NCBI GenBank assembly: GCA_035574455.1
Contig: DATLYT010000029.1
Span: 1 to 14,920, forward strand
DNA from: DATLYT01 sp035574455
Lineage (GTDB): Bacteria; Bacteroidota; Ignavibacteria; UBA10030
DNA: 14,920 nucleotides
Direction: 5' to 3'
The notes beneath the pieces were generated by a model. That model saw nothing but the letters and a program-made list of their open reading frames with translations. It was not told the origin of the DNA and ran no database searches. A program made the translations under genes and the position numbers. Shown piece after piece: positions 1 through 6,560 of this stretch. The stretch's first letter is position 1, and each line of letters begins with the position of its first letter.

Positions 1-98
1 ATCAGCTTCATGTTCAGGGCGTTGAGAACCTCCGGCCGATTGAACTGGACGATAGCATAACCGGATTCTTTGGTGACGAGAATGTTGGTATAGGTCAT
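1..98 (-). CDS. Enoyl-CoA hydratase/isomerase family protein, N-terminal part only
   Basis: Thirty-two complete codons are visible from an ATG at 98-96, running off the left edge of the window. The translation begins MTYTNILVTKESGYAIVQFN and continues RPEVLNALNMKL. The NRPEVLNALN segment is the typical first conserved block of the crotonase (enoyl-CoA hydratase/isomerase) superfamily, which binds acyl-CoA thioesters in the cytoplasm. The next gene upstream on the same strand (257-1180) is a second crotonase with the similar block NRPEVHNCLN, so the two are probably paralogues in one transcription unit, separated by a 158-base repeat-rich gap. No clear Shine-Dalgarno sequence precedes the ATG. 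The catalytic residues lie outside the window, so substrate and exact reaction (hydratase, isomerase or other) cannot be stated. The family call is firm despite the short length. Confidence 0.85.
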   Translation of the reverse strand, partial: MTYTNILVTKESGYAIVQFNRPEVLNALNMKL

Positions 99-125
99 GA
101 GCGAAAGGGATTTGGTGATTGATTC

Positions 126-166
126 ATTGAGTCATCGTTTCATGGGAAATGGATCGATGAGTCAAT
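126..166. repeat. Imperfect 12-bp inverted repeat in the gap between the two crotonase genes
   Basis: Left arm ATTGAGTCATCG (126-137) and right arm CGATGAGTCAAT (155-166) are complementary at 11 of 12 positions with a 17-base spacer. The right arm runs directly into the octamer array at 163-250. Nearly the same arms occur, perfectly paired, at 1214-1263, so this looks like a member of the same dispersed family. There is no T-run, so it does not look like a standard intrinsic terminator. Confidence 0.55.
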
Positions 167-250
167 GGATAAATGGATAAATGGATAAATGGATAAATGG
201 TTAAATGGTTAAATGGTTAAATGGTTAAATGGTTAAGTGGTTAAGTGGTT
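163..250. repeat. Tandem octamer array, 11 units
   Basis: Eleven contiguous 8-base units fill this stretch: CAATGGAT, three of AAATGGAT, five of AAATGGTT, then two of AAGTGGTT. Variant units are grouped in blocks rather than mixed, which is what stepwise slippage or unit duplication produces. The array begins inside the inverted repeat at 126-166 and ends six bases before the stop codon (259-257) of the minus-strand crotonase gene. The 8-base period shifts frame and the array carries stops, so it is not coding. There are no spacers, so it is not a CRISPR array. Confidence 0.9.
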
Positions 251-256
251 AACGGA

Positions 257-1180
257 CTATTTTTTCCTGCCGAGTGTTTTCTTTGCCGGCTTCTTACCGA
301 TTGACTTCCGACTTCTGACATCTGACTTCTGTTTTCTGGCTTCTGCAAGCTGCAATCTAATCTTCTCATAATCGATCGGCCGTTTTTCTGAGAAGGCCGT
401 AATTCCTTCCACAATCTCCGGCGCGCTGGAGTGGACGGTGAGCCAATCCCGCACGTGGCCGATGGTCATTGCCCAGGAAAAATCCCGCCAGAAGTTGAGT
501 TGCTGCTTCGTATAGCGTGTGCACTCGGGAAGTTTGCGGATGAGGTTCGCTGCCATTTTCTCCACGGCAGCGTCGAGTTGATTCCGAGGCACGACTTCGT
601 TGATGAGTCCCCATTCCAATGCCTTCTGTGCCGAAATCTTCTCGCAAAGGAAGAGAATTTCCCGCGCTCGTCGATCGCCCACAATCAACGGCAGCCACTG
701 TGTGGCGCCTGCCGCGGGAACACTCCCGTGCTCTGTTCCCACGTGCCGGATGTAAACATCCGAGGCCGCAATGGCAAGGTCGCACGACATCTGGAGCTCA
801 TTGCCTCCACCGACCGCCATACCGTTCAGCCGCGCAATCGTTGGTTTACCGATGTTGCGGAGCCGGTCGAAGGTCTCAATGAACACGCCCATCCATTTGT
901 AGAAATCCTGCGGTCGGTCGAGAAAATCTTCCTTCCACTCTTTCAAATCGGCGCCTGTGCAGAATGCCTCTTCACCGGCGCCAGTAATGACCACGACCGC
1001 AATCCGATCGTCCCACGCCGCGTCCTGCAGCACGCCGCCAAGCTCTTGCAGCGTTTCGAGGTTGAGGCAGTTATGAACTTCAGGACGGTTGATCGTGATG
1101 GTGGCGACCCAATTCTTCTTTTCGTAGAGAAGATTCTTGAGGCGAAAGTTTTTGTGTGAGATGCCGGAGTATTTGGACAT
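257..1180 (-). CDS. Enoyl-CoA hydratase/isomerase family protein (MenB/BadI-like crotonase)
   Basis: A 307-residue crotonase-fold protein that should act on an acyl-CoA in the cytoplasm. Visible blocks are NRPEVHNCLN (31-40), the oxyanion-hole region FCTGADLKEW (73-82) and AVGGGNELQMSCD (122-134). Glu128 corresponds to the first catalytic Glu of enoyl-CoA hydratase. At the place of the second Glu the sequence reads HVGTEHGS (146-153). This matches the spacing of MenB and of ring-hydrolysing BadI/BamA-type enzymes rather than classical hydratases, as does REILFLCEKISAQKALEWGL (173-192). A hydrolase, Dieckmann-type or hydratase role is therefore possible; I do not assign a substrate. The basic tail (about 279-307) is extra and is partly encoded by a heptamer repeat. 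The start is the ATG at 1180, without a Shine-Dalgarno match. It probably shares a transcript with the EthD-like gene upstream and the crotonase downstream. Confidence 0.88.
   Translation of the reverse strand: MSKYSGISHKNFRLKNLLYEKKNWVATITINRPEVHNCLNLETLQELGGVLQDAAWDDRIAVVVITGAGEEAFCTGADLKEWKEDFLDRPQDFYKWMGVFIETFDRLRNIGKPTIARLNGMAVGGGNELQMSCDLAIAASDVYIRHVGTEHGSVPAAGATQWLPLIVGDRRAREILFLCEKISAQKALEWGLINEVVPRNQLDAAVEKMAANLIRKLPECTRYTKQQLNFWRDFSWAMTIGHVRDWLTVHSSAPEIVEGITAFSEKRPIDYEKIRLQLAEARKQKSDVRSRKSIGKKPAKKTLGRKK
304..345. repeat. Heptamer repeat inside the 3' end of the crotonase gene
   Basis: Six contiguous 7-base units lie here, on the plus strand ACTTCCG, ACTTCTG, ACATCTG, ACTTCTG, TTTTCTG and GCTTCTG. 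Read on the coding (minus) strand the unit is CAGAAGT. The tract encodes roughly residues 279-293 of the 257-1180 product, a basic and polar stretch lying beyond the conserved crotonase fold. It looks like a simple intergenic-type repeat that has been captured by, or has extended, the reading frame. Confidence 0.75.
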
Positions 1181-1213
1181 AGGGAGAAGGCTTGGTCGTG
1201 AATGTTCAGTGTT

Positions 1214-1283
1214 ATTGACTCATTGAATTATTGGCTCATTGTGCCATTGAACAATGAGTCAATGACCCAATGAAGAAATGGAT
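1214..1283. repeat. Octamer array with internal orientation switch and 12-bp perfect inverted repeat
   Basis: Five octamers in one orientation, ATTGACTC, ATTGAATT, ATTGGCTC, ATTGTGCC and ATTGAACA (1214-1253), are followed by octamers in the opposite orientation: CAATGAGT, CAATGACC, CAATGAAG and AAATGGAT (1252-1283). The first and sixth units make a perfect 12-bp inverted repeat, 1214-1225 against 1252-1263, with a 26-base spacer. The array abuts the stop codon of the EthD-like gene (1285-1283) and fills most of the gap to the crotonase gene. A transcript could fold into a hairpin here, but there is no T-tract typical of an intrinsic terminator. Confidence 0.8.
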
Positions 1284-1588
1284 CAATCTCCTTTCACTTC
1301 TGCAAAAAGCATTGTAACGATATTGCCCGCAAAGCTCATCAGATCGCGGGCAGCGGCTTTGCCTTCCGGCGATGCCATCGAAGCATTGAGCGCATCTTGC
1401 GAATCGAAGTACATCTCGGCAATCAGGTAATGCTTCGGCTCGCCGATGGGGGCGCCGGTAATCCTTGCGACTTCGAGTTTGCGCAGGCCCGGCATCTTCT
1501 TCACGAGCGGCGTGTGAACGGTGTTGTAGTGATTGTCAAATTCTGCTGGATTATCCGGCGTTTTGTAGAGCGCAATAAGCTTGACCAT
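1283..1588 (-). CDS. EthD-family protein
   Basis: A 101-residue protein with the features of the EthD domain, a dimeric alpha+beta barrel fold. It starts with the beta strand VKLIALYKTP (2-11), then AEFDNHYNTVHTPLVKKMPG (15-34), the family signature with its His-containing helix, followed by LRKLEVARITG (35-45) and a C-terminal strand ending near FAEVKGD. Length is typical of stand-alone EthD proteins. EthD was named for a protein needed for ethyl tert-butyl ether degradation, and many homologues have no known reaction, so I give only the family. It is first in a minus-strand group with two crotonases, hinting at a role in breakdown of an organic acid or ring compound. The ATG at 1588 is preceded by AAGGTGA, and a promoter lies further upstream. 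Confidence 0.9.
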   Translation of the reverse strand: MVKLIALYKTPDNPAEFDNHYNTVHTPLVKKMPGLRKLEVARITGAPIGEPKHYLIAEMYFDSQDALNASMASPEGKAAARDLMSFAGNIVTMLFAEVKGD

Positions 1589-1591
1589 GAG

Positions 1592-1598
1592 TCACCTT
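1592..1598 (-). promoter_or_regulatory. Ribosome binding site of the EthD-like gene
   Basis: On the minus strand the sequence AAGGTGA lies three bases before the ATG at 1588. It pairs with the anti-Shine-Dalgarno end of 16S rRNA (AAGGAGGTGA with a gap). It is one of only two convincing ribosome binding sites in the window, and it supports the chosen start. Confidence 0.6.
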
Positions 1599-1627
1599 GT
1601 ATTGAGTGGGTTGAAAAGCGGTGGGGA

Positions 1628-1656
1628 AATATAGAGGATGCTGGTAAGAGAAGCAA
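1628..1656 (-). promoter_or_regulatory. Predicted sigma70-type promoter for the EthD/crotonase unit
   Basis: On the minus strand, TTGCTT (1656-1651) and TATATT (1633-1628) are separated by exactly 17 bases. This matches 3 of 6 and 5 of 6 consensus bases. Transcription would start near 1620, giving a leader of about 30 bases before the ATG at 1588. No comparable pair was found for the divergent glnE gene in the same gap (1589-1748). Confidence 0.45.
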
Positions 1657-1748
1657 GCCATCAGCAGTGAACGGTCAAGCGTGTATCGTGAACCGAGGTG
1701 AGATCGTCAGGAAAAAGTGCATCATTTTTGCTACCTTCTTCTACTTCT

Positions 1749-4592
1749 ATGAATAGTCTTTTGGTGTCGCGCAAGTCTCTTGCCGAGTCGTCTGTCCTGA
1801 AATCCATTGAGCAGATGGTCGTTGAAGTCGGTCTTTCTCCAAGAGAATATCTTCGCTGTTTGCGCGCTGACCTCTTGAAATCGCCCGACCCGCGGCGTTC
1901 TCTCAACAATTTCCATCGATTCCTCTGTGCTGGCTTCACGGCATCGCTCCTGCACGATTTCCATCAGCATCGAGCGTTGCAGCAATTGGCCTTGCAGCTC
2001 TTCGGTCAGTCCCAGTACCTCGCGGATATCCTCGTGCGCGATCCGGAACTCTTCCGCTGGCTCACAACGACGGATGCATTGCACCAACTGAAGACAGCAC
2101 AAGACTACCGACAGGAGGTGGAAAAAGCGATTGCCCTGTTTACTCGAACAGAAAAAAAACTCGATGCCCTGAAGCGCCTGCAGCGAAGAGAGCTTCTTCG
2201 GATTGGAGCACGGGAAATACTTCAGGAAGCGGATGTCTCGGTCACATCGGCTGAACTCGCAGCGCTTGCGGAATCGATCGTCTCGGCGGTCGTGAGGCTT
2301 GCGGAGAAACATCTTTTGGAAGGATATGAGGGTTCGCTCGAGAGTACGTTTGCAGTGATTGGATTGGGCAAATTAGGAGGTGAGGAGCTGAACTTCAGTT
2401 CAGACATCGACCTCATGTTTGTCTACGGAGACGACGGAGAAATCGAATTGCCCCGTTTACGGGTCCGAACACTGCACGAGTTCTATACGAAGATGGCGGA
2501 GCTGACTGTGCAATTTCTCACAGAACACACTGCAGAAGGGCATCTGTATCGAGTCGATTTGCGGCTTCGACCAGAGGGAGGAGCTGGTCCACTCGTGCTT
2601 TCCCGTGCAGGATACATGCTTTACTATGAGACACGAGGCGAACTGTGGGAGCGGCAGATGCTCACGAAGGCAAGAGTCATTGCAGGAAATTTTGAGGTGG
2701 GGGAGAAGCTGTTGAACGACCTTCGGCCATTTGTTTATCCGCGAACACATGCGACAAGTCCGCTACAGGAAATCGCAGCTATCAAACGGAAAATTGAAGA
2801 AAAGACGGATCGTGAGACGAACATCAAGCTGGGGAGTGGAGGAATTCGAGATATTGAATTTATCGTTCAAGCGCTTCAACTCTTGAACGGAGGAATAGAT
2901 CAGCGATTGCGCGAAAGGAACACGTTGCGGGCCATCGGTCGGCTTGTCGAAACGTCGTTCCTTAAGAACCGGGAGGGGGAAAAGCTCAAGAAAGCCTACA
3001 CGTTCTTTCGTCTGGTTGAGCATCGACTGCAGTTGTTGTATGGGATGCAGACGCATTCGTTGCCGGAATCGAAAGAAGACGCGGAGTTGTTGGCGCGAAG
3101 ACTCGGATTTCGGTCATCAGAGTCGTTCTCGGCAGAATTAAAGAAACGGCGGCAAGTGGTGAAAAGAATCTTTGCATCGGTTTTTGGCACCGGGAAAAAA
3201 CATACCGCATCCACACAATGGGCACACTCCCAACAGCTTCGTCGATTCTTGAATCCGAAAGCAGCCATAACCTTGTTTGAACAGATTCAGCGTGCGATTC
3301 CCGAGTTGCAGGAAGGTACTCTCTTTCATTCCTTTGCCGCTACACTCCACAAGTTCAAGGTGCCCGATTGGGCTTTGCAGAACTTTCAATTGCTGGCGAA
3401 TGCGTCTTCGCTTCGAAGGACGCTCGTACAAATTCTTTCTCATCGATCCTTGTTGGATTTGCTCGTTCTCATCTGTGCGCGAAGCCGTAGAATGACGGAA
3501 CTGCTGGCGGGCGAACCATTGCTGTTTGAGATCTTTGCAGGTCGGCCGGAAGAGATGATGAGCGAGAAGTTTGAATGGCACTTCTTGAGGCAGCAGGATA
3601 CGCGGCGATACAAGCAGTTCAACGAATTCAAGATCCTCCTCCGATGGCTCGCAGGGGAGTCAACGATCGAGCAGACGACGCAAACGCTTTCGAAGTTGGC
3701 GGATGCGATCGTTACGCTCCATTTTGAAGAAGCGACTCGAGAGCTTCACCGCCAGATTCCTGTTGCACTTGTTGCGTTGGGGAAATACGGCGGCGGCGAG
3801 GTGACCTTCGGTTCGGACCTTGACATGTTCGTGGTTTACCGAAAACACGATGAAACTTCGGCGGCGCTCATTGAGGATTTCGTCAGAAGATTGAACGGGA
3901 TGTTCGCGGCGGAAGGCGGATCGGTGTACGACATCGACATGCGACTTCGTCCGGAAGGGAACAGTGCGCCTCTTGGCGTTGAGATTGACTACTTTCAGAC
4001 GTATCTTCAGCGGCGTGCATCTCTATGGGAACGACAGTCGCTCGTGAAAGCGCGTATCGTTTGTGGTGACGAGAAGCTTGCACGCGAGATCAACGGTGTT
4101 CTTGAGAAAGCAACCTACGGATTGACACTGCCGGACAAGTGGGTGCGAGAGCTTGCTCGGATGCGGAGAAAGATCGAGCTCGAGCGGTCCAGGAGCAAGG
4201 GCGTCGATTTGAAAGTCGGGAAGGGCGGGTTGGTTGATCTGGAGTTCGCTGTTCAGGCTCTTCAATTGAGATTTGGAAGAGAAGATGAGTCTCTTCGCCG
4301 CCAGAACACTTTTGAGTGTGTGCGGGCACTCGAGGAGAAAAAGATCCTTACGCCAAGGGAGGGCCGCCAACTTCGAACCAATCTTGAATTTCTGCGAGAA
4401 TTGGAAACGGCGGTGCGGTTAAATTCTGAAAGCGCCAATTTCATCTTGCCGAAGAATAATCTTCTCCTCCAAGCCCTTGCTGCGGCGGCTGGTGAAAAAT
4501 CGATAGCAGGATTGACCAAGAGAATTCGGAAAGTTCGAAAAGAAAATCGAGGCATCATGCGACACTCGTTTCATTGCTGCGAGCATTCATGA
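1749..4592 (+). CDS. glnE: Bifunctional glutamine synthetase adenylyltransferase/adenylyl-removing enzyme
   Basis: A 947-residue protein, the usual full length of GlnE, which attaches AMP to and removes it from glutamine synthetase in response to nitrogen status in the cytoplasm. Both nucleotidyltransferase halves are present. The N-terminal adenylyl-removing half has GLGKLGGEELNFSSDIDLMF (205-224), VDLRLRPEG (269-277) and KLGSGGIRDIEF (360-371). The C-terminal adenylylating half has GKYGGGEVTFGSDLD (678-692, metal-binding Asp690 and Asp692), DIDMRLRPEG (728-737) and GKGGLVDLEF (824-833). I chose the ATG at 1749; a GTG at 1698 is in frame but adds 17 low-complexity residues. There is no Shine-Dalgarno match. 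A possible extended -10 (TGCTACCTT, 1729-1737) lies close to the ATG. It overlaps the next gene by four bases. The GlnB and GlnD partners are not in the window. Confidence 0.96.
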   Translation: MNSLLVSRKSLAESSVLKSIEQMVVEVGLSPREYLRCLRADLLKSPDPRRSLNNFHRFLCAGFTASLLHDFHQHRALQQLALQLFGQSQYLADILVRDPELFRWLTTTDALHQLKTAQDYRQEVEKAIALFTRTEKKLDALKRLQRRELLRIGAREILQEADVSVTSAELAALAESIVSAVVRLAEKHLLEGYEGSLESTFAVIGLGKLGGEELNFSSDIDLMFVYGDDGEIELPRLRVRTLHEFYTKMAELTVQFLTEHTAEGHLYRVDLRLRPEGGAGPLVLSRAGYMLYYETRGELWERQMLTKARVIAGNFEVGEKLLNDLRPFVYPRTHATSPLQEIAAIKRKIEEKTDRETNIKLGSGGIRDIEFIVQALQLLNGGIDQRLRERNTLRAIGRLVETSFLKNREGEKLKKAYTFFRLVEHRLQLLYGMQTHSLPESKEDAELLARRLGFRSSESFSAELKKRRQVVKRIFASVFGTGKKHTASTQWAHSQQLRRFLNPKAAITLFEQIQRAIPELQEGTLFHSFAATLHKFKVPDWALQNFQLLANASSLRRTLVQILSHRSLLDLLVLICARSRRMTELLAGEPLLFEIFAGRPEEMMSEKFEWHFLRQQDTRRYKQFNEFKILLRWLAGESTIEQTTQTLSKLADAIVTLHFEEATRELHRQIPVALVALGKYGGGEVTFGSDLDMFVVYRKHDETSAALIEDFVRRLNGMFAAEGGSVYDIDMRLRPEGNSAPLGVEIDYFQTYLQRRASLWERQSLVKARIVCGDEKLAREINGVLEKATYGLTLPDKWVRELARMRRKIELERSRSKGVDLKVGKGGLVDLEFAVQALQLRFGREDESLRRQNTFECVRALEEKKILTPREGRQLRTNLEFLRELETAVRLNSESANFILPKNNLLLQALAAAAGEKSIAGLTKRIRKVRKENRGIMRHSFHCCEHS

Positions 4593-6469
4593 ACATTCAA
4601 TCCACCTTCAGAAACGAAAACATTGTCGCAGTTTCTCTCAGCGTCTTGAGCTTTGCCGTCTACTCGTTCACGGTGTGCCCTGTTGTTTCCTTTATCGATG
4701 CCGGGGAGCTGGCAGCCGTTGCTACGACGCTGGGGATTGCGCACCCGACAGGCTATCCACTCTTCACGCTGTTAGCACGTCTCGCAGCGATGGTTCCTTT
4801 GGGCACGGAGGAAGTGTATCGATTGAATCTTTTTTCAGCACTGCTCACGGCGTGCGCGGTCGGCTGGATTTTTAAGACGGTGATGCTCTTCAACCGTGCG
4901 AACATCTTCGGCGGACAACGAGCCCGCGCATGGAATCCCTTTCCAGTAGCTGTCGGAACGCTCACACTTGCTTTTTCCACAACGTGGTGGACCCAAGCCG
5001 TCGCCATCGAGGTGTACTCACTTCATCTTCTCTTCCTCGCTCTTCTGCTGTATACATTCGTGAAGGGGGTCAATGACCAGGCAATCAACGCTCAAACGAT
5101 CTCACCGTATCTTTTGCTGTTTGCGTTCCTGTTAGGCTTGAGCTTCGCGAACCATCTCACAACGATGCTCCTCGCACCGGCGTTTCTCTATTTGTATCTT
5201 CGCACCTTTGGATTCAAACGGGAATCACTGCTTCGGCTGTTGAAACTCGTCCCGTTTTTTGTCTTGGGTCTCTCGGTCTATCTCTACCTTCCCATTCGGG
5301 CGAGTGCTCAGCCGCCGCTCAACTGGGGGAACCCTGTTGACCTCGAGCGCTTCGTCTGGCACCTCTCCGGAAAGCAGTATCGCTCGTGGATGTTTACCGG
5401 CTTCGACACCGCGACGAAACAGTTCAATTATTTTCTCGAATCGTTCTCGACGGAGTTTCACTTTATTACCTTCATTCCATTGTTGGCGGGAATCTTTGCC
5501 GCTCTCCGTCGCAGCGGTCGGCTGTTCATCTTCCTGTTGCTTCTCTTCTTTGGTTGTCTCCTCTACGCGATCAACTACGAGATTCATGACATTGACTCAT
5601 ACTTCCTTCTCGCCTACGTCACCGCGGGTCTTGTTGTGACGTTCGGCGTGCAGTCCATCTGGAGTTGGCTTTCTGAGCAGCTCTCAGCAAAATGGCAGCC
5701 GCTTGTCTGGGTTCTCGTTTTTTCATTTCCGGTTGCACAATGGTGGAGTAACAGGGATTTCGTAGATCAGTCGGATAATTTTCTTGTTCATGATTACACG
5801 CAAAACATCCTCAATCACGTCGAGCCGAATGCGTTTATTCTGACCTACCAGTGGGATTATTTCGTCGCCTCTTCCTACTATGCGCAGTTCGTCAAGAAAC
5901 AACGGCAAGATGTTATGGTAATCGACAAGGAACTGTTGAGACGTTCCTGGTATTTTGCTATGCTGGAGCGCAAGTACCCGCAACTGATCGAACGGTCCCG
6001 TGAGAAGGTCAATCTATTTTTGGCCGAGCTTTACAAGTTTGAGCATGACATTCCGTACGACCCCGCGGTGATTGAGGCACGGTTTAATGAGATGATCAAC
6101 GACTTCATTGACAGGGCAATGGAGGAAAGACCGGTGTACGTTGGAGGTGAGATCGAGCCGCAGTTTGCGTATAAGTATCAGCGAGTGCCGGAAGGGTTGC
6201 TTTTCCGACTTTTGAGAGAGGGCGAGACGCCGAAATCGAAACCGATTGACATGGTGTTTCGTCCTACCTCGTTCGAGAACGACTACACTCGTGGTATCAA
6301 GTTCTTATATGCGAGAATGTTGACATTCAACGCCGCGTTGTTTCAAGAACAAACGTTGACGAACGAGGCGCTTCGTCTTGTTCAGCAAGCGTTGAGCATC
6401 GACTCCACGTTCCGTCCTGCGGTAACTCTTCACGAACAACTGTTGAAAGCAACAGCTCCGACTGAATAG
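4589..6469 (+). CDS. DUF2723 multi-spanning membrane protein (TMEM260-like, probable GT-C glycosyltransferase)
   Basis: A 626-residue inner-membrane protein with the DUF2723 signature: CPVVSFIDAGELAAVATTLG (30-49) then IAHPTGYPLF (50-59). Asp37 and Glu40 sit in the first outer loop, where GT-C enzymes keep their catalytic acid. Further conserved pieces are WWTQAVAIEVYSLH (133-146), FANHLTT (186-192) and LNWGNP (244-249). About ten hydrophobic segments lie between 12 and 385, followed by a soluble part (about 390-626) ending in a TPR-like helix pair (571-620). The human relative TMEM260 is an O-mannosyltransferase; bacterial members are mostly uncharacterised, so glycosyl transfer from a lipid donor is an inference. 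The start is the ATG at 4589 in an ATGA overlap with the glnE stop; a slightly earlier in-frame ATG at 4574 is less likely. No own promoter is seen, so it is probably coupled to glnE. Confidence 0.88.
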   Translation: MNIQSTFRNENIVAVSLSVLSFAVYSFTVCPVVSFIDAGELAAVATTLGIAHPTGYPLFTLLARLAAMVPLGTEEVYRLNLFSALLTACAVGWIFKTVMLFNRANIFGGQRARAWNPFPVAVGTLTLAFSTTWWTQAVAIEVYSLHLLFLALLLYTFVKGVNDQAINAQTISPYLLLFAFLLGLSFANHLTTMLLAPAFLYLYLRTFGFKRESLLRLLKLVPFFVLGLSVYLYLPIRASAQPPLNWGNPVDLERFVWHLSGKQYRSWMFTGFDTATKQFNYFLESFSTEFHFITFIPLLAGIFAALRRSGRLFIFLLLLFFGCLLYAINYEIHDIDSYFLLAYVTAGLVVTFGVQSIWSWLSEQLSAKWQPLVWVLVFSFPVAQWWSNRDFVDQSDNFLVHDYTQNILNHVEPNAFILTYQWDYFVASSYYAQFVKKQRQDVMVIDKELLRRSWYFAMLERKYPQLIERSREKVNLFLAELYKFEHDIPYDPAVIEARFNEMINDFIDRAMEERPVYVGGEIEPQFAYKYQRVPEGLLFRLLREGETPKSKPIDMVFRPTSFENDYTRGIKFLYARMLTFNAALFQEQTLTNEALRLVQQALSIDSTFRPAVTLHEQLLKATAPTE

Positions 6470-6495
6470 CGTATCCGTTTTCACACCTTTTTTGT

Positions 6496-6524
6496 TTGAA
6501 CCTCAACTTTCCGTTTGGTATATT
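6496..6524 (+). promoter_or_regulatory. Predicted sigma70-type promoter of asnS
   Basis: TTGAAC (6496-6501) and TATATT (6519-6524) are separated by 17 bases, and a TG at 6516-6517 lies one base before the -10, as in extended -10 promoters. Transcription would start near 6530, about 30 bases before the asnS ATG at 6561. This supports the 6561 start over the longer reading frame that opens at 6492, whose first codons would precede the transcript. Confidence 0.65.
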
Positions 6525-6560
6525 AAGCGCAGTTTTTTCCAACATTTTCGACTCATTTGC

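Noticed and set aside
163..250. Possible CRISPR array
   Set aside because: The units are 8 bases long and contiguous, with no spacers of constant length and no cas genes nearby.
431..1159. Long open frame on the plus strand opposite the crotonase gene
   Set aside because: It lies fully inside a recognised gene on the other strand, and its translation shows no family features.
1698..1748. GTG start for glnE at 1698
   Set aside because: It would add 17 residues of low-complexity sequence not expected in GlnE; the ATG at 1749 gives a 947-residue product, the normal length.
6492..6560. Earlier start for asnS at 6492
   Set aside because: It would overlap the promoter at 6496-6524 and add 23 residues not seen in AsnRS proteins.
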